DNA of 64,000 nucleotides. Origin: Pycnopodia helianthoides. Lineage: Eukaryota; Echinodermata; Asteroidea; Forcipulatida; Asteriidae. The DNA lies in the NCBI GenBank assembly GCA_032158295.1, contig CM063259.1:15274064-15338063 (forward strand), given 5' to 3'. The position numbers and the translations under genes are program-made. Shown piece after piece: positions 35,111-46,497 of the stretch. A model generated the notes under the pieces. The model was not told the origin of the DNA. It saw nothing but the letters and a program-made list of their open reading frames with translations, and did no database searches. Position 1 is the first letter of the stretch, and each line of letters begins with the position of its first letter.

Positions 35111-35346
35111 GAGGATCGTGTTAAGATGGTATTTTTGATATGTAGAAATGTTCTTTTTCTTGATTACTTTTGGATAATCTGAGGACTTTAAGGAAAGAAT
35201 GATGTAATTGAACAGACCAGTATTTTGGTAACTTCTGGGACATGGTTAGATTACAGGAAGATACATGATAGGTATTGATTAGAAAAACGAAATCTAAAAG
35301 CTCTGACTGCTTGTAAAAACTTTCAACTTGTATTGATTCTCTGAAT

Positions 35347-35758
35347 GAAATACTGCCATGTGTGGGACAATCGTCTGCCGTACTTGGTTTTGTCAGATTC
35401 AAGTAATCTTGTCTGAAATACTGCCATGTGTGGGACAATCGTCTGCAGTACTTGGTTTTGTCAGATTCAAGTAATCTTGTCTGAAATACTGCCATGTGTG
35501 GGACAATCGTCTGCAGTACTTGGTTTTGTCAGATTCAAGTTAGCTTGTCTGAAATACTGCCATGTGTGTGACAACGTCTGCTGTAGGCCCTACTTGGTTT
35601 TGTCAGATTCAAGTAATCTTGTCTGAAATACTGCCATGTGTGTGTGACAAACGTCTGCTGTACTTGGTTTTGTCAGATTGAAGTAATCTTGTCTGAAATA
35701 CTGCCATGTGTGTGATAACGTCTGCTGTACTTGGTTTTGTCAGATTCAAGTTAGCTTG
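35347..35758 (+). repeat. Minisatellite, about 68-bp unit, six copies
   Basis: Units start at 35347, 35415, 35483, 35551, 35625 and 35695 with GAAATACTGCCATGTGTG. The first three intervals are exactly 68 bp, then 74 and 70, from small insertions such as TGTG. Open frames crossing the array are artefacts of its periodicity. Confidence 0.95.
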
Positions 35759-35899
35759 TAACTCTCAAGCTGTTTCCCTCTATATATTATCTATGGCCTG
35801 CTTGGATCACCACGCCATGTGCACCCTTTAAAGCTATTAAATGACCACTTCAATATTTGAAAAAAAGTCAGTATTTTGTTCCCATCAAAAAAAAGTAAT

Positions 35900-36160
35900 T
35901 TCGTTTTTGAATGCAACCATTGCTAACCTAATCACCGACAAAGTCATTGTGTGGACAATGACTGGGCTGTTTTTTTGCACAACGGTTGTTGACGCAAACA
36001 AAAACCTGTTTTTGATTCCCCTATGCACGCAAACTCTAAAAATATATCACCCGAAGTTCATCATCAAAGGAGGGAGGTGGTTTCCCAAACTATGGCTCTT
36101 AATCCCTCAATACTCGGCTGCAGTTTCTGAATAGGAGACAATGGCGGATGTATTACCTAC
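35900..36160. promoter_or_regulatory. Candidate SOX-responsive island
   Basis: The perfect inverted pair GTCATTGT-GTGG-ACAATGAC lies at 35943-35962, preceded by ACAAAG at 35938. A further ACAATGG is at about 36138. The spacing of two SOX cores in opposite orientation suits dimer binding and possible feedback by SoxB2. Function is inferred. Confidence 0.4.
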
Positions 36161-36517
36161 AGCTGAAAGACAGCAACCCCCCTGTGGTTCGTCAACTATT
36201 CAAGCTTTGGAGATTTTTCATTTTGCGAACCTCGCCAGCCTTTTCATTGTGCTGAGCCTGAAAAACTTTCAATGCGGGTGAATTTGTTTCGATTGTTGCA
36301 CTCATAATATTTACAGACAGCCCAGTTGTTGGAGGGTGTTTATAATGGAACAAGGAAAAATACTGAAAAACACGCTGAATGCGTGGGTTAGGGTATTATG
36401 GTGTGTTAATGATAATAAATGGTAGTTAAATTCATAGTTGAACCAATTTGAATTGATGCGTTTTGGTGTGTGACTCTTAAAGGGATATCCTCTTAAAAAG
36501 CTCTTTTTATATGTTAA

Positions 36518-36891
36518 AGGGCAGTGGATACTTTTGGTAATTACTCAAGAAATACATTATCATAAAAACTTACTTAGTAGGCTAAGGAGCTCCTGAGAAC
36601 TGCTGAAAGTAAAAATCATTGTAAGAAACGACTCCCTCTGAAGTAATGTAGTTTTTGAGAAAGAGGTCATTTCTCACTGAAATATTTGAATCTCTTTCTC
36701 TGGCATTTGAAAGCACACAATTCTATGCAACAAGGTTGTGTTATTTTCTTTCACCACTTCTTGCAGCTTCGATTGATGACCAATTTAGCCCAAATTTTTA
36801 CAGGTTTGTTTTTTATGCATTATACTTGATGTTGGAAATACACCAAGTGAGGATACTGGTCTTTGACAATGACCAAAAGTATATACTGCCT
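36518..36891. mobile_element. TTAA-flanked miniature element, family B, copy 2
   Basis: 374 bp flanked by TTAA at 36514-36517 and 36892-36895. Ends AGGGCAGTGGATACTTTTGG and CCAAAAGTATATACTGCCT are imperfect inverted repeats. Interior GACTCCCTCTGAAGTAATG and CAGGTTTGTTTTTTATGCA matches copy 1 but lacks its palindrome. Confidence 0.9.
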
Positions 36892-36939
36892 TTAAAATGA
36901 CAACATTTTATGAAATGGGAAGGATTCTTGATGTGACCT

Positions 36940-38646
36940 TTTCCCTTCGCTCGTCCCCAGCGCCTTGCCTTAAAACCAAGCTCAGTCCCATGCTCAGTCC
37001 CATCATGCATCACACTCACACTGCAAGCACTGCACGCATGACGTACTTCCTGAACAAGAATCTGTGCAAGCTGATTAGCCCATCCCAGCGGTCCTGGATA
37101 GGCCGATGGGGCCGAGCGAACCTTTTCCCCAACAAAACTGTATTGGACTGGTCCTCTAGCAAAGAAGAGAGAGATGAGATGCATGTAAACCGATTGCGGG
37201 AGTTTTCATCGTTGATCCGTCCTCATATACGTTAGGACAAGGGCCCAACTAGGGCTGATTGTCAGAAAGCCAATCAATGCATAGAGCAAGGACCCAACTA
37301 GGAATCAATGTCAGAAAGCCAGTAGTGTTGGCTCTGAAAAGAACCGGTGGTTAACGACTCAACGTTTCGATCAGTATGCTCTGATCGTCTTCAGGAGAAA
37401 TGGTTGATGCACGTGAGATGATGGACCATGAACACAGTGTCTCCCTTTGTAGAGGTCCACAGGCCAAATGCTAGAGGACCAGTCCTAATTCCCTCCATAT
37501 GATTCAGCTTGTTACTTCAGTGTTCAAAAAGCATCCTTATTTCATACAAAATAAGTATAGACTATGTGACCTGTGACATCACATGTTTACAAAAGAGCCA
37601 CAGAGCCTGGACTTCATACAGGCACAGCTTTACAGCTCAATGGAAGAATACAACAAATCTTAGGTTTTATGGAGATCGCACTGTCTGATTTTTCCTCAAC
37701 TTTTGATATGAAGAAAGGGGGGACATCTCAAAAGCTGTACAGCTGTTGCTTTTGTGAATTTTGAGTTGATGTGAAAATTATGACACAAAACATAAATTTT
37801 CCCATTGAGCCATGTGTAGCATCTTTCCCGTCAGGAATAGCATTATAATGTACGAGGTCACCACTCTGTAAACAAATGTAACATGGTTTAAAGACAAGCA
37901 AAAAAGCTTTTTGGACTAGTGAAGTGACAAGCTAATCACCAATGGGTGATTCCAAATGACACAAGTTACTTTCTCTTGGTTTTCTTAACCACATTATTAA
38001 TACAATTTTCACCCCCTTTTTAAACATTTTGAGATGTACTATGTTAAGTAAATTTGGTCAAGCAGTTAATTTGAAAGGCAATTATTAGCATTCTTCCTAA
38101 TCTGAATAGCTCCTGAATATTAGCCTGAGTACACATGGGCATTGGTATTGAAGTGCACTCCTGCCCTCATTGATCAACATTTGTTCCCCCGGGATCATTG
38201 CGGAAAAAGTTGGCAAACAAGTAACAATTCAAAGTATCAATTTTCCTATTGCTCCGAGGGCTTTGAGGCCGAGCATTTAAATCACAAACAGAGAGGGGGG
38301 AGAAATTCTTTCTTGAATTTGGTCTCAAGTTCAGGTTGTGGGATCGTATTGCAAACGCCCCCCTTAGGCGACGCCCGGTGCCCTTGTGTTACATACATCA
38401 TGGGGGCTTATTGTTGGGTTGTCGTCGGGCCGTCGGTGGTGCGCCAGGCGCTGTTTGTTGATGAGGGTATATTATGGGACTTGATTCATGGGGTGAAGGT
38501 TCGTTCTAGGAGGAGTGGTAGCTTGACCCAAAAGGTGCGCTGTGTACTATAAGTAAAGAAGAGGGAGATGAGATGCGTTTAAACTGAGTGTTGGGTTTTC
38601 ATCATTGATCCATCCACATTTTATGCCTAACCATGGAGGAAGGAAA
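36940..38646. other. Repeat-derived non-coding block
   Basis: 37160-37330 and 38555-38700 are related (GATGAGATGC.TGTAAAC.GA then TTTTCATC.TTGATCC.TCC, then array units), so an array with its left flank was duplicated. The ORFs at 36897-37235 and 38142-38552 lie over this block and have no known domain. Two units of the 50-bp array sit at 37225-37325. Confidence 0.5.
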
Positions 38647-38938
38647 CACAAGGACCCGACTAGGTCTCAATGTCAGAAAGCCAATAAATGCATAGAGCAA
38701 GGACCCAACTAGAGCTGAATGTCAGAAAGCTAATAATTAAATGCTTAGAGCAAGGACCCAACTAAGGATTAATGTCAGAAAGCCATTAAATGCATAGAGC
38801 AAGGACCCAACTAGGGCTGAATGTCAGAAAGCTGTTAATTAAATGCTCAGAGCAAGGACCCAACTAAGGATTAATGTCAGAAAGCCATTAAATGCATAGA
38901 ACAATTGGACCCAACTAGGGCTCAATGTCAGAAAGCTC
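38647..38938 (+). repeat. Minisatellite, about 50-bp unit with alternating variants
   Basis: Six units of CAAGGACCCAACTAGGGCTG.ATGTCAGAAAGC. Variants AGGGCTGAAT and AAGGATTAAT alternate, giving a higher-order period of about 103 bp. Confidence 0.9.
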
Positions 38939-40188
38939 ATTGGCCACCATCGCAAGGTCAAATACTTGCGGGCACAACTCTCAGCCATTGATAGGTCATT
39001 GGTGACCTCAGTGAGGGTGCTGTTTGGGCTTGTGATGCCACATGCTAGGGGTCTGTAGATGACTTTTGTATGATTTGTCAACTTTTAGTGCTTTATAAAA
39101 CCTTCATACTTTCACTGCTGGATCCTTTCTGATTGTACTGCTGAGCTAAGTTATGGATGTGGGCTTTGGGCCGATTTGCTGATACTTCACGGCGATAACA
39201 GAGGCCTTCGTGCCCCTGGTCATTGCCTTGGTGCCCTGCTCCCTTTTAGATTTTTCCTTTGCCGAGTGAAAATGTCCCAATTGCCCTTACAAGAACGAAG
39301 TATCAGGCCTGCATCCAACAGTCCACAGACCATTTTCATAGAAGCGTTGAGTATTATTTGACTGATTGAATGTGTGAAATGACATATGGAAGAGTTATGC
39401 ACTATGACTGAACATTTGGTTTACAGTGTTGTGGTTTCTCGAAGCTTTTCAGCGTTACTAGTTTCAATTCTGGTGAACAGACTGAGTTCTCATCAGCCTT
39501 TCATTCATGGCATCCATGACTCTTCAGAAATCTCATCATTGTTGATTTATCTGAAGCCACAATGACGCATTTGTGGCTCACATATGTAACATTATTTTGT
39601 CCCCTTGTGCGACAACAGACATTCATGACTTGGGACTGTAACTCTTGTGTTATCCTTCAAACAAGGCTCCACTACTTTCAACCCCCCCCTCGCCCCCTCC
39701 CATTCATGTTTGTCTTCAAGAGCCACACCATAAACAAGCCCCTAAGTATATCACAGACTTGATCAAATAAAATCTCAACAGAGACAACTTCGATCATCTC
39801 CTTCTTGTTCCCTTTTTGTTGAGCCAAGAACTCACTGTTCTACTTTTAGAGATAGATCATTCTCAGTCTATGCCCCAAGACGGGGAATAAGCATCCTGCA
39901 TATATCAGAGATGCCAGTTCATTCAACACATTCAAGAAACTCCTCATAGCTCATCTGTCCCCGCAGGCTTTCTAACCATTCATTTTGTGCCTCAGCGCCT
40001 AAGAGCAAACTTTTGATTTTTGTTGCTATATAAAAATAGTTTGACTGAAAGTTGCTTTGTGGTATGACCGTCACAGTATCCGCCACCTCGTCTCATTTCA
40101 TTAATTCATAGCTTAATGCAAAGAGTTGCTTAAAACATACAGGACTTTAAATGAAAGTTTTCCTCCATCCTCTTCTTATTGCTTGCAG
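38939..40188. other. Non-coding stretch without recognised features
   Basis: Unique sequence with a pyrimidine tract ending in TTGCTTGCAG at 40179-40188, a good splice-acceptor context. Confidence 0.35.
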
Positions 40189-40251
40189 AGTGGCTGCTTC
40201 GCACCACGGCTCAGCGTGAAGGTTTGCCTAAATCAAAAAGAACCAGGGTCA
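40189..40251 (+). other. Weak exon-like interval before a SINE
   Basis: Follows a strong acceptor tract and ends at GTGAGT (40252). Two frames are open over 63 bp. However, a diverged copy of part of it (CACGAAGGTTCGCCGAAAAC) lies at 40515, on the far side of the SINE, so it is more likely repeat DNA. Confidence 0.12.
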
Positions 40252-40267
40252 GTGAGTCCCTTTCATG

Positions 40268-40500
40268 GTGTGTCTTGGCCGAGCGGTTAAGAGCACCGGA
40301 CTCGAGCTCTGGTGTTTCTGATCGGCAGAATGTGGGTTCGAGTCCCGGTCGTGGCACTTGTGCCCTTGAGCAAGATACTTTACAATAATTGCTTTGTCTT
40401 TCGGATGGGACATTGGTAGGCCTCGAGTACTAGGATTGGTAGTGCATGTAAGAGAACCAAGAACACTTATTGTGGAAGAGTAGGTGTTAGCCTCACTCAT
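40268..40500 (+). mobile_element. tRNA-Ser(CGA)-type SINE
   Basis: Best preserved tRNA-like head in the window (40268-40356). Box A lies at 40277-40288, and the anticodon arm CCGGA/TCTGG has loop CTCGAGC and anticodon CGA (40303-40305). A long variable arm and box B GGTTCGAGTCC (40335-40345) follow. The body has CTTGTGCCCTTGAGCAAG and TCTTTCGGATGGGACATTGG. It is truncated before the LINE-like tail. Confidence 0.9.
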
Positions 40501-40549
40501 TTAATACACAAGCTCACCACGAAGGTTCGCCGAAAACAAACAGGATCAA

Positions 40550-40725
40550 GGCCCAAACATCACAAAACATCATTTGAGCAGAAATCAATTGTGCTTGCCA
40601 GATAAAGGTTACCAGCCTAAATACCATGTCATATGCACTGTTTGCAACTGGTTTCCTGCTTGTTTTTGCTTAGCAGGAAATTGTTAAGCACTTTTGTCTG
40701 CTGAAGCAGCTCAAAGATAAATAAT
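40550..40725 (+). repeat. Degenerate family E fragment
   Basis: Contains AAGGTTACCAGCCTAAATACC, a CATGTCATATGCACTGTTTGC core and TTTGCTTAGCAGGAAATTG, matching the interior of 52593-52779. Confidence 0.65.
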
Positions 40726-40730
40726 AGGGA

Positions 40731-41803
40731 GCTTTTTTTCACTGAGTTGTTGTTTGTATGTCGCCAACATTGGCATGGACTATCTGGAATTGGACTTCAC
40801 AACCCTTGCATACCATTACATTTACACTTCTTTACTTGGTCCTTTCTCTATGGTTTCACCATCAAAGATACTCAGCTCAAAGTTGTTTTTTTCTCACTCT
40901 GTCTTTTATCATTTGTGTAAACTTTCTAATTTAAAACCAGTCATCACCCATCTGGAAAAGAACTTGTGGTCGTGGATGTCCTGGCCTTCGGTACAAAAAA
41001 AAGTTCCATTTGTGGCAAAGGCATCATCAAGCTTAGCACTAGAGGCACTCAGTTGATGAAGGTCCATTATTTGGTGAATTCTTGGGGTGAGGGTTCATCT
41101 GGGAAGGAGTGGTCAGATGACCTCAGGTTACCGAAGAACTTTGGGACAAAGGAGAAATATTGAATTGAGTGGGCATAGAATTGCACACGAGTTTCTGTTT
41201 TGTTCTCTTTACATGTTTCCGCATGATTGTGGTCACATGTTTTGATGATACTACAAGTTTTTCTCAGTAATTTTAGCCGTCACATTTCCAAGCTCACATG
41301 TCTGTATTGATTTCTGGGCTGTTTGCCTGATCGTGACCATGGTCCAATTACATTAAGCTGTTTGGCAGAGAAAGTTGCTGAACAAAATGTCTTCGCTTTG
41401 CAAAACATAGGTGGCACACCACCAGTCAGAACAATGTTAACCTTAAGGTATTTTTGGCTGGTAACATGTTTCTGCTAAGCGAGATTATTCTGTGCTGTTT
41501 AACTCCTAAATATGAACCAAAAGGTACATTTACGAGTTGGATTCTGGATACAGAACTTGTTGAAAAGTAAAAGAAATGGCGTCTAAATTGATCATTTTTC
41601 AATACTTATAAGTGACAAATAAAAAAGTTACAAACTGAATGTTTAAAAGATGCTCATCAGACACCCCTGACTCACACTATGCTTACATTTAGTTGGACAG
41701 TGCAACTCAAAACACAAATTGTCTTTATCGGTTTTGATTTCCTGTAACAAATTAATCCCTTTTGACTGATGTTCCCCAACTGCTTTTATGTTTTACATTG
41801 CAG
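40731..41803. other. Non-coding stretch
   Basis: A short family E-like scrap (GGCTGGTAACATGTTTCTGC) at about 41455-41475. The ORFs at 40754-41163 have no recognisable domain. Nothing else. Confidence 0.35.
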
Positions 41804-41978
41804 ATGACACAAAGGGTCTTAAGTCTCCGGTAGCCTTTGATAGATCACGGCAAGTTCGTCTACAAGACGAGCTCACCATGAGCTAAAAAATGACATCTCT
41901 ATCCACGCTGACTAAATCTTCTTTCTCCGTGGCGTCACTTGGAGTCGTTGTAGGTGATACATCAAGTGAGCTTATGAT
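41804..41978 (+). other. Exon-like interval, possibly terminal coding or non-coding RNA exon
   Basis: A good acceptor (TTTTATGTTTTACATTGCAG) precedes 41804 and a donor-like GAT|GTAAGT follows at 41979. One frame runs 26 codons from DTKGLKSP to ELTMS and stops at TAA 41884-41886. An 82-bp intron-like stretch ends at the acceptor TTGTCTTTACAG (42060). Coding identity is not recognised. Confidence 0.2.
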
Positions 41979-42060
41979 GTAAGTAGTCTACTGGGACACC
42001 AACATACGCTGGTACTCTGTCTTGATGATCCAGCTCATTCATTTGTTGTTGTCTTTACAG

Positions 42061-43110
42061 ACTAAGAACAACAATGTTGCCATGGACAGTGTGTCTTAGA
42101 CCTTATTCATTAACCTTACCCCCCCCCCCCCCCCTTTGGAGTTGCTAGCATTCCAAGGTTGTCCTTAAGAGTGGAGTAGGAGGCCCAAGCTATATTGGAT
42201 AAGGATGTCCTTCATTAGGTCTCCCTCATCTTATGAACTATTTCACCAAATGAGGGGGAGGGCAATTCATGTTTTGCCTAATCACAGCTGTGATTTAAAA
42301 TAACTGTTTATATTCGTTGAAAAACAAGGGGCATGTTGATCCACAAAGTTTGAAAAGTATAACAAAAAACATAAGAACTTGTCAAGGTATTAAAAGTTAT
42401 TAGTTATTATCCTATTTAGAAATAAAATATTAATGAATGGGTAGATTGGGCAAGTCCCTCGTGTCCTATCGGTGATGTCAAACTTAAAACTACTGTCATC
42501 GGAGGCAGTGAGTGTCTTCTCATGGAAGTCGAGGGACGACTCCCGTCTGGAGTTGTGTTTGGTTTCCTCCATCAAGGACTTGAAGAGACTGGCGGGAACT
42601 TAAAGAGATTAGCATATCCTTTGTACTTGTGGGTCTGCGTAGAGGTGTTTTCTCGGAAGGACTGTGTTCAATTTTATAACAAGTAAACTGTGGACGGGTG
42701 TTGCATTTGAACAGTTCCAAGGTGAAACTGCCTGGGCAGATTGTCAGTCTGTTTAGTTCTTCTGTAATTTCTCAAATGCCCATAGGCAGTCTAATACCTC
42801 ATAAATATTGAGTGCAGTAGCTATATTTAAATGATGGATGGCCTTCCATTTGTTGTTCTATTGAAACAATTTTTTTTTTTTTTGAAAACCCAATATTTGA
42901 TCCAAATTTTTGACAGAAAGTAGAGCACACCACTATGGATGAAGCAGTTGTTAAGATGATTGGATACTTAGTTTAAACCTCTTTGGTTTGAACACACCTA
43001 ACAAGTGTTTTGATTAATTTCATGCATTTACAGCAATTGGTTTCTTTCTGTTGGATCCCTCATCAGTTCAAGCTATGCCCATAAACCATTCTATGGTGGA
43101 CACATTATAA
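42061..43110. other. Non-coding stretch with poly-C
   Basis: Contains a 16-bp C run (42119-42134), an AATAAA near 42421 that could end a transcript from 41804, and a T run at 42868-42882. No protein family recognised. Confidence 0.35.
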
Positions 43111-43290
43111 TTGCGTTGTTTGGTTTCTGTCTGTATACACCCAAACCAACTGGTGTACTCCTATGATGTGCACCATATCTCAAAAAGGCTAAGTATAATT
43201 GCACTGTTTGGTTGGGATTAATCTGCCTGTACACCCAAACCAACTGGTGTACTCTTATGGTGTACACCATATCTCAAAAAGGCTAACTGT
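43111..43290 (+). repeat. Two-copy tandem duplication, about 90-bp period
   Basis: ACACCCAAACCAACTGGTGT and CACCATATCTCAAAAAGGCT occur in both units with few changes. Confidence 0.9.
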
Positions 43291-43569
43291 CTTTGATCTT
43301 TATGATTTTGCAAGAATCTGGTTGTTATAACTTCAGATAGTCACATTTCCTTCAAGTTCAAAGTTTTCCTGCTACCCATGGATACCTACCTCCATCACAG
43401 GAACAAACTCCTCTTTCACTTGCCTCATATTGTAAAGTTGTTATTAATTTGATGAAGTCGGAGCATTCCGTAAAGAGGTCTCCATGAGGAGAGAACGATA
43501 GATAGAATGTGAAGATACACAAGGAGCCTCTGTGAATGATGGACACCCTCTTTCCCAGGTATTCAAGGC

Positions 43570-43770
43570 ACTCTAAGATGCATAACACATGTCCGTTTTT
43601 ACTCGGAGCGACCGGCTCGGTGATGTATCACCGACCCCTCCATTCAAATCCAGACAATTCCGGGATTGTCAAAATACAGAACGGGTCAAAATGGCTGACT
43701 TTTGAAAGCGGTCCGCTGGTAAGGGTCTCCCCGGTGGCTCATGCTGGACCCAACAAATAAAAGTAAATGG
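43570..43770. promoter_or_regulatory. Candidate non-coding island
   Basis: CpG-containing unique DNA with GACAATTCCGGGATTGTC at 43651-43668, an inverted GACAAT/ATTGTC pair resembling facing SOX cores. Function inferred. Confidence 0.3.
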
Positions 43771-44138
43771 AGATTGATTAGTGTGAGAATGTGGAGTTGT
43801 CATTCGTCACCATCGCGTTGCCGTTTCACTTTTGATAGAGTATGTATAAATCGGGCTAGTACTCCTTCAAGTCGGGATGCTTTGTAATCATTTCAAGATC
43901 ACTGAACTAGGACTTGAAAACTCTGGAGAAGAAGTCGGAGAGTATAGATTTCGGAGGACCACCTCGAACAATGTCTTGAAGAGGTTGTGGTGGTTTTGGA
44001 AAAGAGTTGTAACTCCATCACTTTATTTTTGCGGAACCATGATGATATAATTTCTGGCATTAGAGAGAAATAGTTGAAGATGTTGTTAAAAGTTTCTTCA
44101 CAAAACATTTCAACAGATGTATTCTTTTTCTAAAAAGA
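43771..44138. other. Non-coding stretch without recognised features
   Basis: Unique AT-rich DNA; nothing supported. Confidence 0.3.
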
Positions 44139-44215
44139 AGCTCAAATGGTAGAGCGCTGGCACGGAGGTCATTGGTTCAAATCCCGCTCTTGTCAATTTT
44201 TCTTTGTTCAACTCC
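44139..44215 (+). mobile_element. tRNA-derived fragment related to family F
   Basis: Box A-like CTCAAATGGTAGAGCGCTGG at 44141-44160 and box B GGTTCAAATCC at 44174-44184, then TCAATTTTTCTTTGTTCAAC as in 29994-30037. This shows the single-headed ancestor of the F hairpin. Confidence 0.75.
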
Positions 44216-44719
44216 CCCCCCCCAAAAAAAATATGCAGTTTCAAGGCATGCAACTTTTCAGCTGATTTCCTCTTTTTTGTGTTTTGTTTTTGTTTTCTGT
44301 AAATGTTTGTGTCTGAGACACTTCCCTGTTGTTGTTGGCGTAATTAAAAGATGCCTCTGAGTTTCCATGGTGACCGGAATATTGATTTGGCCTATGAGTC
44401 AGTGTATGGTTAACTGGTTAAACTAGATAGTCTGGTTCCAACACAATAGTAACAAGGCAAATTATATGAACAATTATGATAAATTGATCTGTATATTAAA
44501 AAAAATAGACTAGACATTGTTATGAGTAAATGACTTAAATTATATTATACCATTTTCTTAAACTTTTAATACAGGGCCCTGTAGGAAAGTAGTTTCTTAA
44601 CTAAGGGCTACCAGGGGAAAAAAAGTAACATGTTTAGAGTACAAAATTGTGCTTTAAGAAGACGGAATTCTGCTTTCTAAGCAAATTGTGGTAACATTTT
44701 AAATTCTTTTGTCCTTCAG
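44216..44719. other. Non-coding stretch with eroded family E-like remnant
   Basis: 44575-44700 has TTCTTAACTAAGGGCTACCAG and GAATTCTGCTTTCTAAGC, weakly like family E. Nothing else. Confidence 0.3.
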
Positions 44720-44851
44720 ATTGGAAGAAACAAACGAAAGTGATGCCTTTTGCATCCATGCTACCATGTCATCCCCAGAGAGCCGAGGCTCACAAAAGCC
44801 TTCTGGAGATGGATTCCCAAGATGTCAAAGGTCAACTCTAGAAGGTCAAAG
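44720..44851 (+). other. Exon-like interval of 132 bp
   Basis: Acceptor TTTTGTCCTTCAG and donor AAAG|GTGAGC bound a frame open for all 43 codons (LEETNESDAFCIHATMSSPE and onward, Ser/Gly/Arg-rich). The frame enters in phase 1 and leaves with two bases over. No family recognised. Could be a disordered coding exon or chance. Confidence 0.22.
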
Positions 44852-46169
44852 GTGAGCTATTATCATTTGCAAAACCGTGTGTGCCCTGAAGTTACCTGCT
44901 GGGCATGCGAGGGAGCCCCCAAGATGGCCGCTGACCCAAATTTGTCCGTGGTCATCCATTTTGTATTGTGATAATGACTTCCAGAGATGGGCTTGGTATT
45001 TCACTCAAAGGGAAAGGGTTACGCCAAATTTCATCACGTCGCCGTTGTCAGAGTGGATGCGTACAGTTGGAATCTGGTGTTAAAAGGAGCTGCTTCAGTT
45101 GAATTCACTTGGCCTTTTTTTTTATGCTGCCGTAATCGTCGTCTGGTACCAATCACACGTAAGGTTGTTCTGAAGCCATTGGTTCAAATTCAGCGAGATT
45201 GGAGACAAACAATTTCCAACTGCTCATGCTCTGAGACTCATGTTTTTACTAAGAAACACGGTTGTTCTGAAGCAATTTGTTGAATCTCTGCTAGTTTGGA
45301 GACAACATTCTGTGTGTGTATTGAATACAGACTATGCATGTCCCAATTCAAAGGGGGACAAGACTATTTCACTAGGAACCTTGATTTAAAAACTAGTAAC
45401 AAGAAAATGGTGACTTTGGTTCAAAATTCATTCTCTGTTATTTTACATGACCCATTTTGTTACACACAGTTTGGATTTTATGCTCGGTTTTGATCGTCAT
45501 GCAAAAGAAATGTCGGCTTGATAAATAAAAAAAACCCACCTACACTGCGTCACGACCACAATACGCTAAGCAAGTTTGTTGATGTGCTATGCTAAAGAAC
45601 AAATCTGAATGTGACACGACGACGCGGCACACAAGATTGTAACCGCTGTTTGTTTCCAATTTCGACACTGACTCCTTCGCCGAAATGCACCCCCTTCAAA
45701 TAATTTATGCCTCTATAAAAAAATATCCGCGATTGTTACTTTGAAAAGCATGATCGGTCACAATTTAACAGAATTTATGTAGCCAGTATTTTATGTCCCT
45801 TGACACACCCCTAAAGAATTCACTCAACAAATGGGACACATTTTTGTCCGAGTCAATGGAAGAATGGAAACGATTTTTTACATAAATTCCATCCCCAGAT
45901 TGCAAAAAAAAAAAAAACCCTCCACTAAATCTACAAAATTTCCATATTCAGATGAAGCGAAAAATGATTTATACTACCTGCCCAAATAAGGGAGTACACT
46001 GTGTGCTTCTCCTATAATAAAAAGAATTGATCAATCCAATTCCTCCAGTTTTCCTCCGTTTTCCCCCGGATTTCCCCCCGCCCTAGAAATAGGGGAAGTG
46101 ACACAAACAACTCAAGCTTCTTCTCTAAAAAAAGATGACCTGCAAGAAAAAGACATCATTCTCCCTTAA
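44852..46169. other. Non-coding stretch with a small internal duplication
   Basis: GGTTGTTCTGAAGC followed by GGAGACAA recurs at 45163-45210 and 45260-45308. A-runs near 45904. No gene recognised. Confidence 0.4.
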
Positions 46170-46362
46170 CAGTGGTCCACTGACGAAAGTGCAAGTTAAA
46201 ACACAAGAGGATCAGTCACAATTCTGTCCGACTAGTCGGGCTGGCTAGGAGTGCTGATAAGCATCCCTGGTTTAATATGAAATATGGACAAGTAAAAAAA
46301 GAGGTGATGGACTAGTGGATTGACTGGTTATAGCTGGTTGCGCTGGCTCATCGTCGAACACG
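46170..46362. mobile_element. TTAA-flanked element, family C, copy 2
   Basis: 193 bp between TTAA at 46166-46169 and 46363-46366. Starts CAGTGGTCCACTGACG and contains GACTAGTCGGGCTGGCTAGG and GGTTGCGCTGGCTC, as in the copy at 28532. Confidence 0.65.
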
Positions 46363-46497
46363 TTAATGGCAAATCCTGGATGAAGCATCGGCACCTTCAG
46401 AATCCTTCCCTGGATGGGGGCTTAGAGGAGGGCCTCGACTCCCATGGCTCTTGCCACAAAGGGGTTATCTGCGTGAAATTGTGTGGAGATTTGTTCT

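Noticed and set aside
35121..35626. Open frames on both strands over the 68-bp array
   Set aside because: Repeat periodicity artefact with no protein character outside the array.
35347..35758. CRISPR-like direct repeats
   Set aside because: The whole unit is repeated, with no variable spacers, in a eukaryotic genome. It is a minisatellite.
36897..37235. 112-codon ORF and its 123-codon antisense partner
   Set aside because: Lies in duplicated array-flank DNA. Both strands are open and neither translation resembles a known family.
38142..38552. 136-codon plus-strand ORF
   Set aside because: No domain recognised, adjacent to a minisatellite and duplicated flank, and no splice sites or conserved start context seen.
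40268..40356. Functional tRNA-Ser(CGA) gene
   Set aside because: Weak acceptor stem, an attached SINE body, and related copies at 9778 and 28905. A SINE head is the better reading.
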